From Pararhodobacter marinus (GTDB lineage: Bacteria; Pseudomonadota; Alphaproteobacteria; Rhodobacterales; Rhodobacteraceae): 64,000 nt of DNA. A program made the position numbers and the translations under genes. A model generated the notes under the pieces. That model worked only from the letters and a program-made list of their open reading frames with translations, was not told the origin of the DNA and did no database searches. Below are positions 46,453 to 58,229 of this stretch, in pieces; the first letter of the stretch is position 1; each line of letters begins with the position of its first letter. The stretch is from assembly GCF_003122215.1 (NCBI RefSeq), contig NZ_QEYD01000003.1:62001-126000 (forward strand), read 5' to 3'.

Positions 46453-48234
46453 CTACACAGAGGAGTGTCCGACCGCGTCCTGTCCTGCCTCGGCCAGAAC
46501 CGGCAAGGCGATCTCGAACGCGGCGCCGCCTTCGGGCAGATTGCGCGCGGTCAGACGCCCGCCGTGATCCGCGACGATGCCCGACGAAATCGCCAGCCCC
46601 AGCCCGACGCCGTCGCCCGCGCCCTTGGTGGTGTGGAAGGGCTCGAAAATCTTGTCGATGTCGCGGATGCCGGTGCCGTTATCCTTGATCGTCAGCGTCA
46701 CAGTATCGCCCTGTGTCAGGATCAGGTCGATCTGCGGCGCATTGACATTCTGCGTGGCATCGACCGCGTTGCGCATCAGGTTGATGAGCACCTGTTCGAT
46801 GCGAAGCCGGTCGCCCATCACTCGCACCGGATCCTTGGGCAGCGTTCGCACGACCAGCACCCGCCGCTCGCGCAGGCGCGGTTCCATCATCGTCAGCGCC
46901 TCGGTCACGCAATCGCGGATGTCGATCGCGGCAAAGGCATCGCCGCCCTTGCGCGCGAAGCTCTTCAACTGCCGGGTGATCGCGCCCATCCGGTCGATCA
47001 GGTCGTCGATGCGCTGGAAACTGACCATCGCCTCTTCGGTGCGCCGCCGCGTCATCAGCAGCCGGGCTCCCGCCAAGTAGGTCTTCATCGCCGCCAGCGG
47101 CTGGTTCAGCTCGTGGCTGACGGCGGCCGACATTTCACCCAGCACCGCCAGTTTCGACGATTGCGCCAGCGTCTGTTCGGCCACGGTCAGCTCTTTCTGC
47201 ACCTTCTCGCGCGCGGCGATCTCGCGCTGAAGGCGCAGGTTGAGTTGCCGCAGTTCGACCGATTCCTGCTCGAACAGCGCGGATTGCGAATAGGCCCGCC
47301 GCGAGAACAGGTAGAACACCATCGCCAGCAGCAGCGCGAAGCCCATGATGATCAGCGCCAGAACGCCGTTCACTTTCTCGCGCACGCCGTCATAGGTGGT
47401 GTAGCTGATCAGCCGCCAGCCGCGATGCTGTACCCGGGTTTCGGACCGCAAAACGGCCTCGTTGGACAGGAAGGCATCGGGCCCCCGCCCCGCCAGGTCG
47501 GCGGTATAGCGCAGCGCCCATTCGATGGCGGTCGGTGCGTCGCGCATTGCCAGCGCCTCGGCCTCGGTCCGGCCCCGCCAGCGCGGTTCGGTGGCCAGAA
47601 CGATGCGGCCTTCGCTGTCGAGCACCGCCACCGCGTCCGAAAACCCCGACCACGAGCGTTCGAACTGTGCCAGATCGACCTCGACGGTGACGACGCCCAG
47701 AACCTGACTGCCCGAGCGGATCGCGCGGGCATAGGCAAAGCCGTAGCCCCCCGAATCGCGCTGGCGCACGTTGAAGATCGTGTCATTGGCGCGCCGGGCC
47801 TCGATGAACAGCGCCTCGCTGCCACGCACGCTGCCCAGCCGGTTGCGGTCTGTCGCCGCGACGACCCGGCCCGATGTGTCCAGAAGCTCGATAGACGCCG
47901 CGCCGACCTCGCTTTGCAGCCCGATCAGCAATTGCGAGATCGAGGCATAATTGGAATTCTGCAACGCTTCGCGCAGCACCGGGTCACGCGCGAGAAGAAT
48001 CGGCACGATCTGCGTGCGCTGCAATTCGGCTTCGATATTCCCGGCATACAGCACCAGCCGCAGCTCGGCGCGGGTGCGGGTATCGACGGTGAAGCTTTCG
48101 CTCAGCCAGTCGTCCATCACCCAGACCACCGCCACCGCGACGGCCAGCAAGGCGCCGATCAGCGCCTTGCCCCAGGCGGGCATCCCCGTCCTCAGGACCG
48201 ATACGGGTTGCGATTGCGACGGGTCGGTGCTCAT
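46453..48234 (-). CDS. dctB: DctB-like sensor histidine kinase
   Basis: A 593-residue membrane kinase. A first helix lies at about 25-42, then a periplasmic double-PDC/Cache sensor region (about 45-300) and a second helix at about 303-325. A coiled linker (about 330-375) follows, then the HisKA dimerisation helix with the phospho-acceptor in AAVSHELNQPLAAMKTYL (about 388-405) and the ATPase domain with NLMRNAVDATQN and DNGTGI, GLGLAISSGIV. The layout matches DctB, the C4-dicarboxylate sensor; ligand identity here is not proven. ATG 48234 is in frame two codons after a GTG. It is upstream of dctD on the same strand. Confidence 0.92.
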   Translation of the reverse strand: MSTDPSQSQPVSVLRTGMPAWGKALIGALLAVAVAVVWVMDDWLSESFTVDTRTRAELRLVLYAGNIEAELQRTQIVPILLARDPVLREALQNSNYASISQLLIGLQSEVGAASIELLDTSGRVVAATDRNRLGSVRGSEALFIEARRANDTIFNVRQRDSGGYGFAYARAIRSGSQVLGVVTVEVDLAQFERSWSGFSDAVAVLDSEGRIVLATEPRWRGRTEAEALAMRDAPTAIEWALRYTADLAGRGPDAFLSNEAVLRSETRVQHRGWRLISYTTYDGVREKVNGVLALIIMGFALLLAMVFYLFSRRAYSQSALFEQESVELRQLNLRLQREIAAREKVQKELTVAEQTLAQSSKLAVLGEMSAAVSHELNQPLAAMKTYLAGARLLMTRRRTEEAMVSFQRIDDLIDRMGAITRQLKSFARKGGDAFAAIDIRDCVTEALTMMEPRLRERRVLVVRTLPKDPVRVMGDRLRIEQVLINLMRNAVDATQNVNAPQIDLILTQGDTVTLTIKDNGTGIRDIDKIFEPFHTTKGAGDGVGLGLAISSGIVADHGGRLTARNLPEGGAAFEIALPVLAEAGQDAVGHSSV

Positions 48235-48291
48235 GCGCACAACTTACGCAAGCGCCGCGAGCGGCTCAAGCGACACCGCCTGCCCCGCGCC

Positions 48292-48960
48292 TCAGGTAAG
48301 CGCCAAGGCGCCCATGAGACCGTCGAACAGCGCCCGGCCATCGGTGCCGCCATGCTGCGCGCTGACCGCGCGCTCGGGATGCGGCATCATGCCCAGCACC
48401 CGGCGATTGGCCGACAGGATGCCGGCGATGTCATTGCGCGAGCCGTTGGGGTTGCTCACATAGCGGAACGCCACGCGTCCCTCGCCTTCCAGCGTGGCCA
48501 GCGTGTCTTCGTCGGCCTGGTAATTGCCGTCGTGATGGGCGATCGGGATGATCGGCTCGGCGCCCGCCTGATAGGCCGAGGTAAAGGCGCTGTCGGTGCT
48601 TTCGACCCGCAGCGCGACCGGCTTGCAGACGAATTTCAGCCCCGCATTGCGCATCAGCACGCCCGGCAGAAGCCCGGTTTCGCACAGGACCTGAAAGCCG
48701 TTGCACACGCCCAGAACATAGCCGCCACGCTCGGCATGGGCGATCACGGCCTTGGCGATGGGCGAGCGCGCGGCGATGGCCCCGCAGCGCAGGTAATCGC
48801 CGAAGCTGAACCCGCCCGGCACGCCCACGACATCGGTGCCCTCGGGCAGCGTCGCATCCTTGTGCCACACGCGCGTCACCTCTGCCCCGGCCGCTTCGAA
48901 GGCCACGGCAAGGTCACGGTCGCAATTGGAACCCGGGAAGGTGATCACGGCGGCTTTCAT
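48292..48960 (-). CDS. purQ: Phosphoribosylformylglycinamidine synthase, glutaminase subunit
   Basis: PurQ supplies ammonia from glutamine to PurL in purine synthesis. The 222-residue class I glutamine amidotransferase has the nucleophile in [14 protein letters not shown] (about 83-96) and the catalytic His in MMPHPERAV (about 193-201). [16 protein letters not shown] is the standard PurQ start. The gene is alone on the minus strand: its usual upstream partner purS is not adjacent, since a divergent gene set begins 177 bases away. Confidence 0.95.
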   Translation of the reverse strand: MKAAVITFPGSNCDRDLAVAFEAAGAEVTRVWHKDATLPEGTDVVGVPGGFSFGDYLRCGAIAARSPIAKAVIAHAERGGYVLGVCNGFQVLCETGLLPGVLMRNAGLKFVCKPVALRVESTDSAFTSAYQAGAEPIIPIAHHDGNYQADEDTLATLEGEGRVAFRYVSNPNGSRNDIAGILSANRRVLGMMPHPERAVSAQHGGTDGRALFDGLMGALALT

Positions 48961-49136
48961 GCGCGGCTCCGATACTGTCAGGCGGGACTGGATGCGCCCC
49001 CAATACTGCGATGCGGCAGGCAAAGAAAGGGGGGAATCGGCGCCCGGTCCGCGCGCTTTTCGCGAAAATACGCCTAAGGTGGCATTTCATGCGCCGCGCC
49101 CGCGTGCTTTGATGCGCCCATCCAAGGGAGGGATAC

Positions 49137-49625
49137 ATGACCAAGGTTACACTGACCGTGAACGGCCGGTCCATGTCGGGACAGGCCGAGGGACGCACGC
49201 TTCTGTCGTCGTTCCTGCGCGAGGAACTGGGTCTGACCGGTACCCATGTCGGCTGCGATACCAGCCAGTGCGGCGCCTGCGTCGTGCATATGGACGGACA
49301 GGCGGTGAAAAGCTGCACGGTGCTGGCGCAGGATGTCGACGGGGCCAGCGTCACCACGATCGAAGGCATGGCCAATGCCGACGGGTCGCTGGGCACGATC
49401 CAGCAGGCATTCCAGGACCATCACGGCCTGCAATGCGGCTTCTGCACGCCGGGCATGGTGATGGCCTCGGCGGCGCTTCTGGCCGAGAATCCCAAGCCGA
49501 CCGAGGCCGAGGTGCGCCACTACCTCGAAGGCAATATCTGCCGCTGCACGGGCTACCACAACATCGTCAAGGCGGTGATGGCGGCGTCGGGTCAGGATGC
49601 AGGCGGGGCCGTCGCCGCCGAATGA
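49137..49625 (+). CDS. coxS: CoxS-like [2Fe-2S] subunit of a molybdenum hydroxylase (form II CODH-like)
   Basis: The small iron-sulfur subunit of a xanthine dehydrogenase/CO dehydrogenase family enzyme. The 162-residue protein has the plant-ferredoxin-type cluster [21 protein letters not shown] (first part, about 42-62) and the second cluster helix [11 protein letters not shown] (about 101-111) and CRCTGYHN (about 136-143). GGGAGG precedes the start. It is the first gene of a small-large-medium operon. The order and the large-subunit motif point to form II rather than a proven CO oxidiser. Confidence 0.93.
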   Translation: MTKVTLTVNGRSMSGQAEGRTLLSSFLREELGLTGTHVGCDTSQCGACVVHMDGQAVKSCTVLAQDVDGASVTTIEGMANADGSLGTIQQAFQDHHGLQCGFCTPGMVMASAALLAENPKPTEAEVRHYLEGNICRCTGYHNIVKAVMAASGQDAGGAVAAE

Positions 49626-49669
49626 GGACGGCTGCCGGCGGTCCGCCCGCCGCAGCGCAGGACTTGTAG

Positions 49670-49689
49670 GGTGCGTGATGTCACGCACC
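49670..49689. repeat. Dispersed palindromic repeat GGTGCGTG..CACGCACC (copy 2)
   Basis: GGTGCGTGA and TCACGCACC form a 9-bp stem with a 2-base loop inside the 89-base gap between coxS and coxL. Flanks match copy 1 at 7763-7783. It could reduce read-through or set subunit ratios. Confidence 0.7.
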
Positions 49690-49714
49690 GTCACCGACAT
49701 CAGGGAGGGATTCC

Positions 49715-52090
<2,376 letters not shown>

Positions 52091-52102
52091 AAGGAGGTCC
52101 GG

Positions 52103-52891
52103 ATGTATAATTTCGACTTCGTCAAACCCGCCTCGGTCGAAGACGCGGTCGCCGCGCTCGGCGGCGACGAGGCGCAGCCGCTCTCGGGCGGCATGACCCT
52201 GCTGCCCTCGATGAAACAGCGCCTGAACGCGCCCGCGACGCTGGTTTCGCTGACCGGGATCGACGCGCTGAAAGGCGTCTGCCGCGACGGCGACATGCTG
52301 GTCATCGGCGCGGCCACGCCGCATGCGGTCGTGGCGCGGGACGCCGCCGCCGATTACCCGGCGCTGGCGGAACTGGCCGGCCAGATCGGCGACCCGATGG
52401 TGCGCAACCGCGGCACGATCGGCGGCTCGCTGGCCAATAACGATCCCTCGGCCTGCTATCCCTCGGCGGCGCTGGCCTCGGGCGCGACCATCGTCACCGA
52501 TAAGCGCGAGATCGCGGCGGACGACTTCTTCCAGGGGATGTTCGCCACCGCGCTCGACGAGGGCGAGATCATCACCTCGGTGCGCTTCCCGATCCCGCAG
52601 AAGGCGGCCTATGCGAAATTCGCCCAGCCCGCCTCGCGCTTTGCCCTGACCGGCGCCTTCGTCGCGCAATACGCGAACGGCGTGCGGGTGGCGATCACCG
52701 GCGCCTCGGAGAACGGCGTCTTCCGCTGGAGCGAGGCCGAGGCGGCGCTGTCGTCGAACTTCTCGGCCGACGCGCTTGCCGGGCTGGCGGCCTCGGCCGA
52801 TCAGATGATCGGCGATCTGCACGGCACGCCCGAATACCGCGCGCATCTGGTGGGCGTGATGACCCGCCGCGCGGTCGCCGCCGCGCACTGA
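52103..52891 (+). CDS. coxM: CoxM-like FAD subunit of the molybdenum hydroxylase
   Basis: The medium subunit holds FAD and passes electrons out of the enzyme. The 262-residue protein has the typical FAD-binding loops PLSGGMTLLPSM (about 31-42) and TIGGSLANNDPSACYP (about 106-121), and the C-terminal CODH flavoprotein domain from about 170. AAAAGGAGGT lies just before the ATG, a perfect ribosome site. It closes the S-L-M operon and is followed by a strong terminator. Confidence 0.93.
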   Translation: MYNFDFVKPASVEDAVAALGGDEAQPLSGGMTLLPSMKQRLNAPATLVSLTGIDALKGVCRDGDMLVIGAATPHAVVARDAAADYPALAELAGQIGDPMVRNRGTIGGSLANNDPSACYPSAALASGATIVTDKREIAADDFFQGMFATALDEGEIITSVRFPIPQKAAYAKFAQPASRFALTGAFVAQYANGVRVAITGASENGVFRWSEAEAALSSNFSADALAGLAASADQMIGDLHGTPEYRAHLVGVMTRRAVAAAH

Positions 52892-52919
52892 ACACGGCGC
52901 CATCGCGCCTGAAACCAGG

Positions 52920-52944
52920 AGAGGGGGGCTGTCTGCCCCCCTCT
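52920..52944 (+). terminator. Terminator of the coxSLM operon
   Basis: AGAGGGGGGC (52920-52929) pairs with GCCCCCCTCT (52935-52944) over TGTCT, with TT after it. Nearly the same hairpin ends uvrA. Confidence 0.75.
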
Positions 52945-53105
52945 TTGCCTTGCGGCAAATTCACCCCCCGAGGATACTTGCGGCGTAAAGATGCCGCTGA
53001 CAGGTCCGTGAGCGCGCCTCTTTGTTCTCCAAATATCCCGGGGGGAGACGCGGCGGCGCCAGCCGGCGTGGCGGGGGGCAGAGCCCCCGGCGGCTTGCGG
53101 TTGCC
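52945..53105. repeat. Cluster of dispersed intergenic repeats
   Basis: 52945-52990 repeats the uvrA 3' element (TTGCC..GGCAA, then TTCACCCCCCGAGGATACTT). 53020-53050 is an inverted, altered copy (CTCCAAATATCCCGGGGGGAG), followed by GGGGGGCAGAGCCCCC (53076-53091), a second hairpin. The 260 bases between coxM and trmJ hold nothing else I can identify. Confidence 0.55.
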
Positions 53106-53151
53106 AAGCGCGGCGCCGGTCGTTAATCGGGCGGGCGAAAGGATCCCGATC

Positions 53152-53901
53152 ATGCGCGCGCTTTCCACCGACCTTGGCACTGCCCCGCTGATGGTGCTTA
53201 CCCGCCCGCAGATGGGCGAGAATATCGGCGCCGCCGCGCGGGCGATGCTGAATTTCGGCGTCGAGCACATGCGCCTTGTCGCGCCGCGCGACGGCTGGCC
53301 CAATCCCAAGGCGATCGCCATGGCCTCGGGCGCGTCGAGCGTGCTCGACAACGCCGCCGTCTTTCCCGGCGTGGCCGACGCCGTGGCCGATTGCGACTAT
53401 GTCTATGCCACGACCGCGCGCGGGCGGGGGCTGGTGAAGCCCGTCCTCACCCCCGAGACCGCGATGGCCGAGGCGCGCGCGATGATCGGCGCGGGCAAGC
53501 GTGTGGCGGTTCTGTTCGGCCCCGAGCGTGCGGGGCTTGAAAACGACGACATCGCGCAGGCCAACGCGATCATCACCGTGCCGGTCAATCCGGGTTTCTA
53601 TTCTCTGAACCTTGCGCAATGCGTGTTGCTGACCGCCTATGAATGGATGCGCCAGACCACGCAGGTCGAGGGCGCGCGGCTGGAACTGGCAGGCACCGAT
53701 CTGGCCACGCAGATCGAGATCGAGAAGCTGGGCGATCATTTCGAAAACCGGCTGGACGAGGCCGGGTTCTTCCATCCGCCCGAGAAGGCGCCGCATATGA
53801 AGCGCAACCTGCGCAACATGTGGGGCCGTTGGGGCATGACGCGCTCGGAAGTGCAGACGCTGCACGGCGCGTTGCGGCAATTGGTGCGTCCCAGGGACTG
53901 A
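53152..53901 (+). CDS. trmJ: tRNA/rRNA methyltransferase, TrmJ-like SPOUT family
   Basis: TrmJ methylates the 2'-O of nucleotide 32 in tRNA. The 249-residue protein has the SPOUT knot motifs PQMGENIGAAARAMLNFG (about 18-35), VLFGPERAGL (about 120-129) and NPGFYSLNLAQCVLLTAYE (about 144-162), and the C-terminal extension ending in the HPPEKAPHMKRNLRNMWGR segment typical of TrmJ. I chose ATG 53152; the longer frame upstream runs through repeats. It is followed by ctaA on the same strand after 74 bases. Confidence 0.88.
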   Translation: MRALSTDLGTAPLMVLTRPQMGENIGAAARAMLNFGVEHMRLVAPRDGWPNPKAIAMASGASSVLDNAAVFPGVADAVADCDYVYATTARGRGLVKPVLTPETAMAEARAMIGAGKRVAVLFGPERAGLENDDIAQANAIITVPVNPGFYSLNLAQCVLLTAYEWMRQTTQVEGARLELAGTDLATQIEIEKLGDHFENRLDEAGFFHPPEKAPHMKRNLRNMWGRWGMTRSEVQTLHGALRQLVRPRD

Positions 53902-53975
53902 TCTGCGGCGTCGGGTGCTCTTGATACCGCCCCACCCCCGCAATAGCTTGACGCCGCCAGAAAAGGAGTGTGCCG

Positions 53976-55127
53976 ATGGCGAAACGCCCGATCTTCGAGG
54001 ATGCCACAGCGCCCAAAGCGAGCGCACAGCCTGCCGCGCAGCCCGCGCGGCGCGGCGGGATCGAGGCCCCGTCGGGCGCGCGCCGCGCGATCCGGGTCTG
54101 GCTGGGCGTGCTGTTCGTGATGGTCATGGCGATGATCGCCGTGGGTGGCCTGACGCGGCTCACCGATTCCGGGCTGTCGATCACCGAATGGAAGCCCCTG
54201 ACCGGCGCGCTGCCACCGATGACCGAGGCCGACTGGCAGGCCGAGTTCGACCTCTACCAGCAGATCGACCAGTTCCATCTGCTGAATGCCGACATGACGC
54301 TGTCGGAGTTCAAGTCGATCTACTGGTGGGAATGGTCGCACCGGCAGCTCGGCCGCGCGGTGGGCGTGGTCTGGGCGCTGGGGTTCCTGGCCTTCCTGGC
54401 CTTGCGCAAGATCCCCGCGGGCTGGACCGGGCGGCTGCTGATCCCCGGCGTGCTGGGCGGCGTTCAGGGCGCGATCGGCTGGTGGATGGTCTCGTCGGGC
54501 GTGACGCAGGGCGAAGGTGTGACCAGCGTCGCCAGCTACCGTCTGGCCACGCATCTGGGGCTGGCCTTCGTCATCCTGGGTTTCATCGCATGGTACATGT
54601 TCTTGCTGGGCCGGCCCGAGGCGCAGCTTCTGCAGGCCCGCCGCTCGCGCGAGGCGAAGCTGTTCTCGTTGGGAACGGGGCTCATGCATTTCGCCTTCCT
54701 GCAGATCATCCTCGGCGCGCTGGTCGCGGGGATCGATGCGGGCCGGGGCTATACCGACTGGCCGCTGATGGGCGGCTCGGTGCTGCCGCCCGCGATGTGG
54801 GAGCTCAGCCCCGTCTGGCGCAACCTCTTCGAAAATGACGGCACGGTGCAGTTCATCCACCGCGTCTCGGGCTATCTGCTGTTGGTCTTCGGCGTGATCG
54901 CCTGGAACCGGGGCCGGCGCTCGAGCTATGCGCGCACGCGCAATGCCTTCCACTGGGTTCTGGGCGCGCTGGCCGCGCAGATCGTGCTGGGCATCGTCAC
55001 CGTGATGCACGGGGCGCCGCTGGAGCTGGGCATCGCGCACCAGTTCATGGCCGTCATCCTGTGGGTGCTGATCATCCGCGCCCGCTATCTGGCCCAGTAT
55101 CCGCTGGGCGGCACCATCCGGGGATAA
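53976..55127 (+). CDS. ctaA: Heme A synthase
   Basis: CtaA oxidises the methyl group of heme O to give heme A for cytochrome oxidase. The 383-residue protein has eight membrane helices with histidines in WSHRQLGRAVG, ATHLGLAFV, FIHRVSGYLL and AHQFMAVIL, the four conserved heme ligands of two-repeat CtaA/COX15. GGLTRLTDSGLSITEWKP (about 46-63) is the family signature. AAAAGGAG lies seven bases before ATG 53976; a GTG at 53970 is too close. The next gene begins 3 bases after its stop. Confidence 0.95.
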   Translation: MAKRPIFEDATAPKASAQPAAQPARRGGIEAPSGARRAIRVWLGVLFVMVMAMIAVGGLTRLTDSGLSITEWKPLTGALPPMTEADWQAEFDLYQQIDQFHLLNADMTLSEFKSIYWWEWSHRQLGRAVGVVWALGFLAFLALRKIPAGWTGRLLIPGVLGGVQGAIGWWMVSSGVTQGEGVTSVASYRLATHLGLAFVILGFIAWYMFLLGRPEAQLLQARRSREAKLFSLGTGLMHFAFLQIILGALVAGIDAGRGYTDWPLMGGSVLPPAMWELSPVWRNLFENDGTVQFIHRVSGYLLLVFGVIAWNRGRRSSYARTRNAFHWVLGALAAQIVLGIVTVMHGAPLELGIAHQFMAVILWVLIIRARYLAQYPLGGTIRG

Positions 55128-55130
55128 ACC

Positions 55131-56600
55131 ATGACCGCATATGACAACATCGTCGCGCATGAACGCACGAGCTGGGCCCTGTCGCAGGTGATGGGGCGCC
55201 TGGGCTGGGATCAGGAAACCATGATGCCGCGCGGCGCCGCCGAGCAGCGGGGCGAGGAAATGGCGGCGATGGAGGAAGTGCTGCACGCGCGGCGCACCGA
55301 TCCCCGCCTTGGCGAATGGCTGGAAGCGGCCACCGCCCCCGATGCCAAGGGCGAGGCGATCCTGCGCCATGTGCGCCGCTCTTATACCCGCAACACGCGG
55401 GTGCCTGCCGCGCTGGCGGCGGAACTCGCCCGCGTGACCTCGGTCGCGCAGGGTGTCTGGGCCGAGGCCCGCGCGCGCGACGACGTGGCGCATTTCCTGC
55501 CCACCCTCACGCGGGTGATCGAGCTGCGGCGCGAGGAAGCCTCGGCGCTGGCCGAGAACGGTGCGCTCTATGACGCGCTCTTGAACGATTACGAACCGGG
55601 CATCAGCGGCGACGAGATCGCGGCGATCTTCGCGCGGATGCGCACGCGGCTGGTCGCGCTGCGCGAGAAGGTTCTGGGCGCCGCCTATCAGCCTGCGCCG
55701 ATGAAGGGCGAATTCCCTCGCGAAAGGCAATTGCGGCTGAGCCGGACCCTGGCCGAAGCCTTCGGCTACGATTTCGCGAAGGGGCGGCTCGATCTGGCGG
55801 TGCATCCTTTCTCGTCGGGGTCGGGCGCGGATGCGCGCATCACCACGCGGGTGGCCGAGAACGACCCGTTCAACTGCCTGTATTCGACGATCCACGAAGT
55901 GGGGCATGCCTGCTACGAGCAGAATATCGACGAAGGCTACCGCTATTCGCCGCTGGGCGAAGGCGTGTCGATGGGCGTGCATGAAAGCCAGAGCCGGATC
56001 TACGAGAACCAGCTCGGCCGCTCGCGGGCCTTCACCGGCTGGCTGCATGGCCAGATGCGCCACGAATTCGGCGATCTGGGGCTGGATCCCGAGGGCTTCT
56101 TCGGCGCGGTCAACCGCGTGCAGCCGGGCCATATCCGCACCGAGAGCGACGAGGTGCATTACAACCTGCACATCATGATGCGCTTCGACCTGGAACGCGC
56201 GCTGATCTCGGGCGACCTGCAGCCCGGCGACCTGGAAGCGGCCTGGAACGACCGGTTCCTGCGGGATTTCGGCGTCGCGGTGGATCGCCCGTCGCACGGG
56301 ATGCTGCAGGACGTGCACTGGTCGATCGGTCTGTTCGGCTATTTCCCGACCTATGCCCTGGGCAATGTCTATGCGGGCTGCCTGATGAAGGCGTTGCGCA
56401 AGGACCTCGTGGGGATCGATACCGCGCTGGCCGAGGGGCGGCCCACGGTCGCGACCGAATGGCTGACCGCGAAGCTGCAGCGTCATGGCGGGCTGCGCGA
56501 GCCGCGCGACACGATCACCGAGGCCTGCGGTTTCGAGCCCTCGGAAGCGCCGCTGATGGATTATCTCGAGGCCAAGTTCAGCGACCTGTACCGGCTCTGA
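55131..56600 (+). CDS. M32 family metallocarboxypeptidase
   Basis: M32 carboxypeptidases remove C-terminal residues using zinc or cobalt. The 489-residue, nearly all-helical protein has the metal site HEVGHACYEQ (about 256-265; HExxH) and the downstream Glu in GVHESQSRIYEN (about 283-294). Length and the NTRVPAALAAELARVTS, YSPLGEGVSMG, LHIMMRFDLERALISGDL and GYFPTYALGNVYAG blocks are family-typical. It begins three bases after ctaA on the same strand, so it is probably co-transcribed, although functions look unrelated. It ends at several hairpins. Confidence 0.94.
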   Translation: MTAYDNIVAHERTSWALSQVMGRLGWDQETMMPRGAAEQRGEEMAAMEEVLHARRTDPRLGEWLEAATAPDAKGEAILRHVRRSYTRNTRVPAALAAELARVTSVAQGVWAEARARDDVAHFLPTLTRVIELRREEASALAENGALYDALLNDYEPGISGDEIAAIFARMRTRLVALREKVLGAAYQPAPMKGEFPRERQLRLSRTLAEAFGYDFAKGRLDLAVHPFSSGSGADARITTRVAENDPFNCLYSTIHEVGHACYEQNIDEGYRYSPLGEGVSMGVHESQSRIYENQLGRSRAFTGWLHGQMRHEFGDLGLDPEGFFGAVNRVQPGHIRTESDEVHYNLHIMMRFDLERALISGDLQPGDLEAAWNDRFLRDFGVAVDRPSHGMLQDVHWSIGLFGYFPTYALGNVYAGCLMKALRKDLVGIDTALAEGRPTVATEWLTAKLQRHGGLREPRDTITEACGFEPSEAPLMDYLEAKFSDLYRL

Positions 56601-56604
56601 AGGG

Positions 56605-56718
56605 GCGCGGCGCGGGGGCATCGAGCCCCCGCGCCGCGCGGCCGGGCCAAGGGCCCGGCGGGACGCTTGAGGCCGGTATCGCCCGGTCCGGGCGGCTCTC
56701 TCGTGGGAGCCGCTTTTT
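56605..56718 (+). terminator. Three stacked hairpins including an intrinsic terminator after the M32 gene
   Basis: First a 15-bp perfect stem (56605-56619 with 56625-56639, loop ATCGA). Then GCCGGGCC (56641-56648) pairs with GGCCCGGC (56652-56659), and GCGGCTCTC (56692-56700) with GGGAGCCGC (56705-56713), followed by five T (56714-56718). The last is a textbook terminator. Confidence 0.75.
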
Positions 56719-56742
56719 GAGTATTTGAGGCAAAGTGAAAGA
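56719..56742. repeat. Dispersed GAGTATTT repeat after the M32 terminator
   Basis: GAGTATTTGAGGCAAAGTGAAAG lies between the M32 terminator and the convergent flavoprotein gene. It matches the copies near 15030 and 17260. Confidence 0.5.
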
Positions 56743-56746
56743 GCGC

Positions 56747-57910
56747 TCAGGCGGCTTGCCCGGCGGCCCAGCCGGAAGACCAGGCCCATTGGAAATTGTA
56801 GCCGCCGAGCCAGCCCGTCACATCGACCACCTCGCCCACGAAATAGAGACCGGGCACCCCGCGCGCCTGCATCGTCTTCGCGTCGAGCGCCCGGGTATCG
56901 ACGCCGCCCAGCGTGACTTCGGCGGTGCGCCAGCCCTCGGTCCCGTTGGGGACGAGCTGCCAGCGATGCACGGCGTCGCCGAGCTTTTGCAGCGCCGCTT
57001 TCGACTGCGTGGCGAGCTTGCCCGACAGCCCCGCGCGCTCGGTCACCGACCGCGCAAGTTTCTCGGGCAGGTCGAGTGCATTGGCGAGCTCGCGTGCGCC
57101 CTTTTCGGAGCGGGCCGCCTGCGCCTCTTGCGCGAGATCGCGACCGGCCGCGAGGTCGACCTCGATCGCCTGTCCTTCGCGCCAATAGCTGGAGATCTGC
57201 AGGATCGACGGCCCCGACAGCCCGCGATGGGTGAAGAGGAGCCCCTCGTCGAAGGCGATCTTCGCGTCCTTCAGCCCCACCCGCGCCTGCACGCTCACCC
57301 CTGCCAGCGCCTGCATCGCGTCGCGCTGCTGGTCCGAGAAGGTGAGCGGGACAAGGGCCGGACGCGGCTCGATCACGTCGAGACCGAAGGCGCGCGCGAT
57401 ATCGTAGCCCAGCCCGGTCGCGCCCATCTTCGGGATCGACTTGCCGCCCGTCGCCACCACCACCGAACGCGCGTCGAGCGGGCCGTCGCCGGTATCGACG
57501 GTGAAGCCGGGGCGCAGGCCTGAGATCGTCACACCGAGCCGCAGCTCGCCCCCGGCCTCGGCGAGATCGCGCAGGAGCATGTCGACGACCTGCCGCGCCG
57601 AGCCGTCGCAAAAGAGCTGGCCCAGCGTTTTCTCGTGCCAGGCGATGCCCGCGCGGTCGATCCGGGCGATGAAATCATGCTGGGTGTAGCGTCGCAGCGC
57701 CGAGAGCGCGAAGCGCGGATTCTGGCTGAGGAAGCGTTCGGGCGCGATCTGCAGGTTGGTGAAATTGCACCGCCCGCCGCCCGAGATGCGGATCTTCTCG
57801 CCCGGGGCCCTGGCATGGTCGAGCACCAGCACCCGGCGGCCCCGGCGCGCGGCCTCGATCCCTGCCATCAGTCCGGCCGCCCCCGCGCCCAGCACGATCA
57901 CGTCATGCAT
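56747..57910 (-). CDS. BaiN/YhiN-type NAD(P)/FAD-dependent flavoprotein
   Basis: A 387-residue HI0933-like flavoprotein. It has the FAD motif VLGAGAAGLMAGIEAARRG (about 6-24), the family signature KIRISGGGRCNFTN (about 39-52) and a C-terminal GLYFVGEVVDVTGWLGGYNFQWAWSSG. The family includes BaiN of bile-acid metabolism, but most members have no known substrate. ATG 57910 is preceded by GGGAGAT. It is convergent with the M32 gene and divergent from the tRNA. Confidence 0.87.
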   Translation of the reverse strand: MHDVIVLGAGAAGLMAGIEAARRGRRVLVLDHARAPGEKIRISGGGRCNFTNLQIAPERFLSQNPRFALSALRRYTQHDFIARIDRAGIAWHEKTLGQLFCDGSARQVVDMLLRDLAEAGGELRLGVTISGLRPGFTVDTGDGPLDARSVVVATGGKSIPKMGATGLGYDIARAFGLDVIEPRPALVPLTFSDQQRDAMQALAGVSVQARVGLKDAKIAFDEGLLFTHRGLSGPSILQISSYWREGQAIEVDLAAGRDLAQEAQAARSEKGARELANALDLPEKLARSVTERAGLSGKLATQSKAALQKLGDAVHRWQLVPNGTEGWRTAEVTLGGVDTRALDAKTMQARGVPGLYFVGEVVDVTGWLGGYNFQWAWSSGWAAGQAA

Positions 57911-58190
57911 CCCCGATCTCCCGTCGTCGCGCCCTGCGCGCAGGAGCCAGCGATAGACGGGGGCGCGGCCGGGATGCAAGCCCGCTTCGTGACACAAGGG
58001 TGGAGGGACAACCCCGCGCGAATCGGCAAGCGTCTGGAAAGGCCCGGAAACAGGCGAACGCGGCCCGGAAAGCCGATGCCCGGGCAGGCGCGACACAAAC
58101 CCAGGGGCCGCCGATCCCTGTGCAGAAAGGGATGCGCGGATTGCATGAGCATCGCCGGAAAGAAGGGGCAATTTTTTCGCCCTCGCCCTC
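57911..58190. other. Non-coding gap upstream of the flavoprotein and tRNA-Gln
   Basis: About 280 bases without a supportable gene, repeat or hairpin. The part next to 57911 should hold the flavoprotein promoter; I could not pick clear boxes. Confidence 0.4.
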
Positions 58191-58219
58191 TTGCGGCGGC
58201 CGAGTCACCGAGATAAACA
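58191..58219 (+). promoter_or_regulatory. Promoter of tRNA-Gln
   Basis: TTGCGG (58191-58196), 17 bases, TAAACA (58214-58219). The predicted start is a few bases ahead of the mature tRNA. Confidence 0.55.
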
Positions 58220-58229
58220 GCGCCTCAGT

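Noticed and set aside
46438-49077. 879-codon plus-strand frame opposite dctB and purQ
   Set aside because: Both minus-strand genes are clear; the frame spans two genes and their gap, which a real gene would not.
53076-53091. Possible terminator of an upstream gene
   Set aside because: GGGGGGCAGAGCCCCC has no T-run and lies 130 bases past the coxM terminator; it belongs to the dispersed repeat cluster.
53736-57611. 1291-codon minus-strand frame across trmJ, ctaA, M32 and the flavoprotein
   Set aside because: It runs through four recognised genes and a set of hairpins with no domain of its own. Part of it is a wrong frame of the flavoprotein gene.
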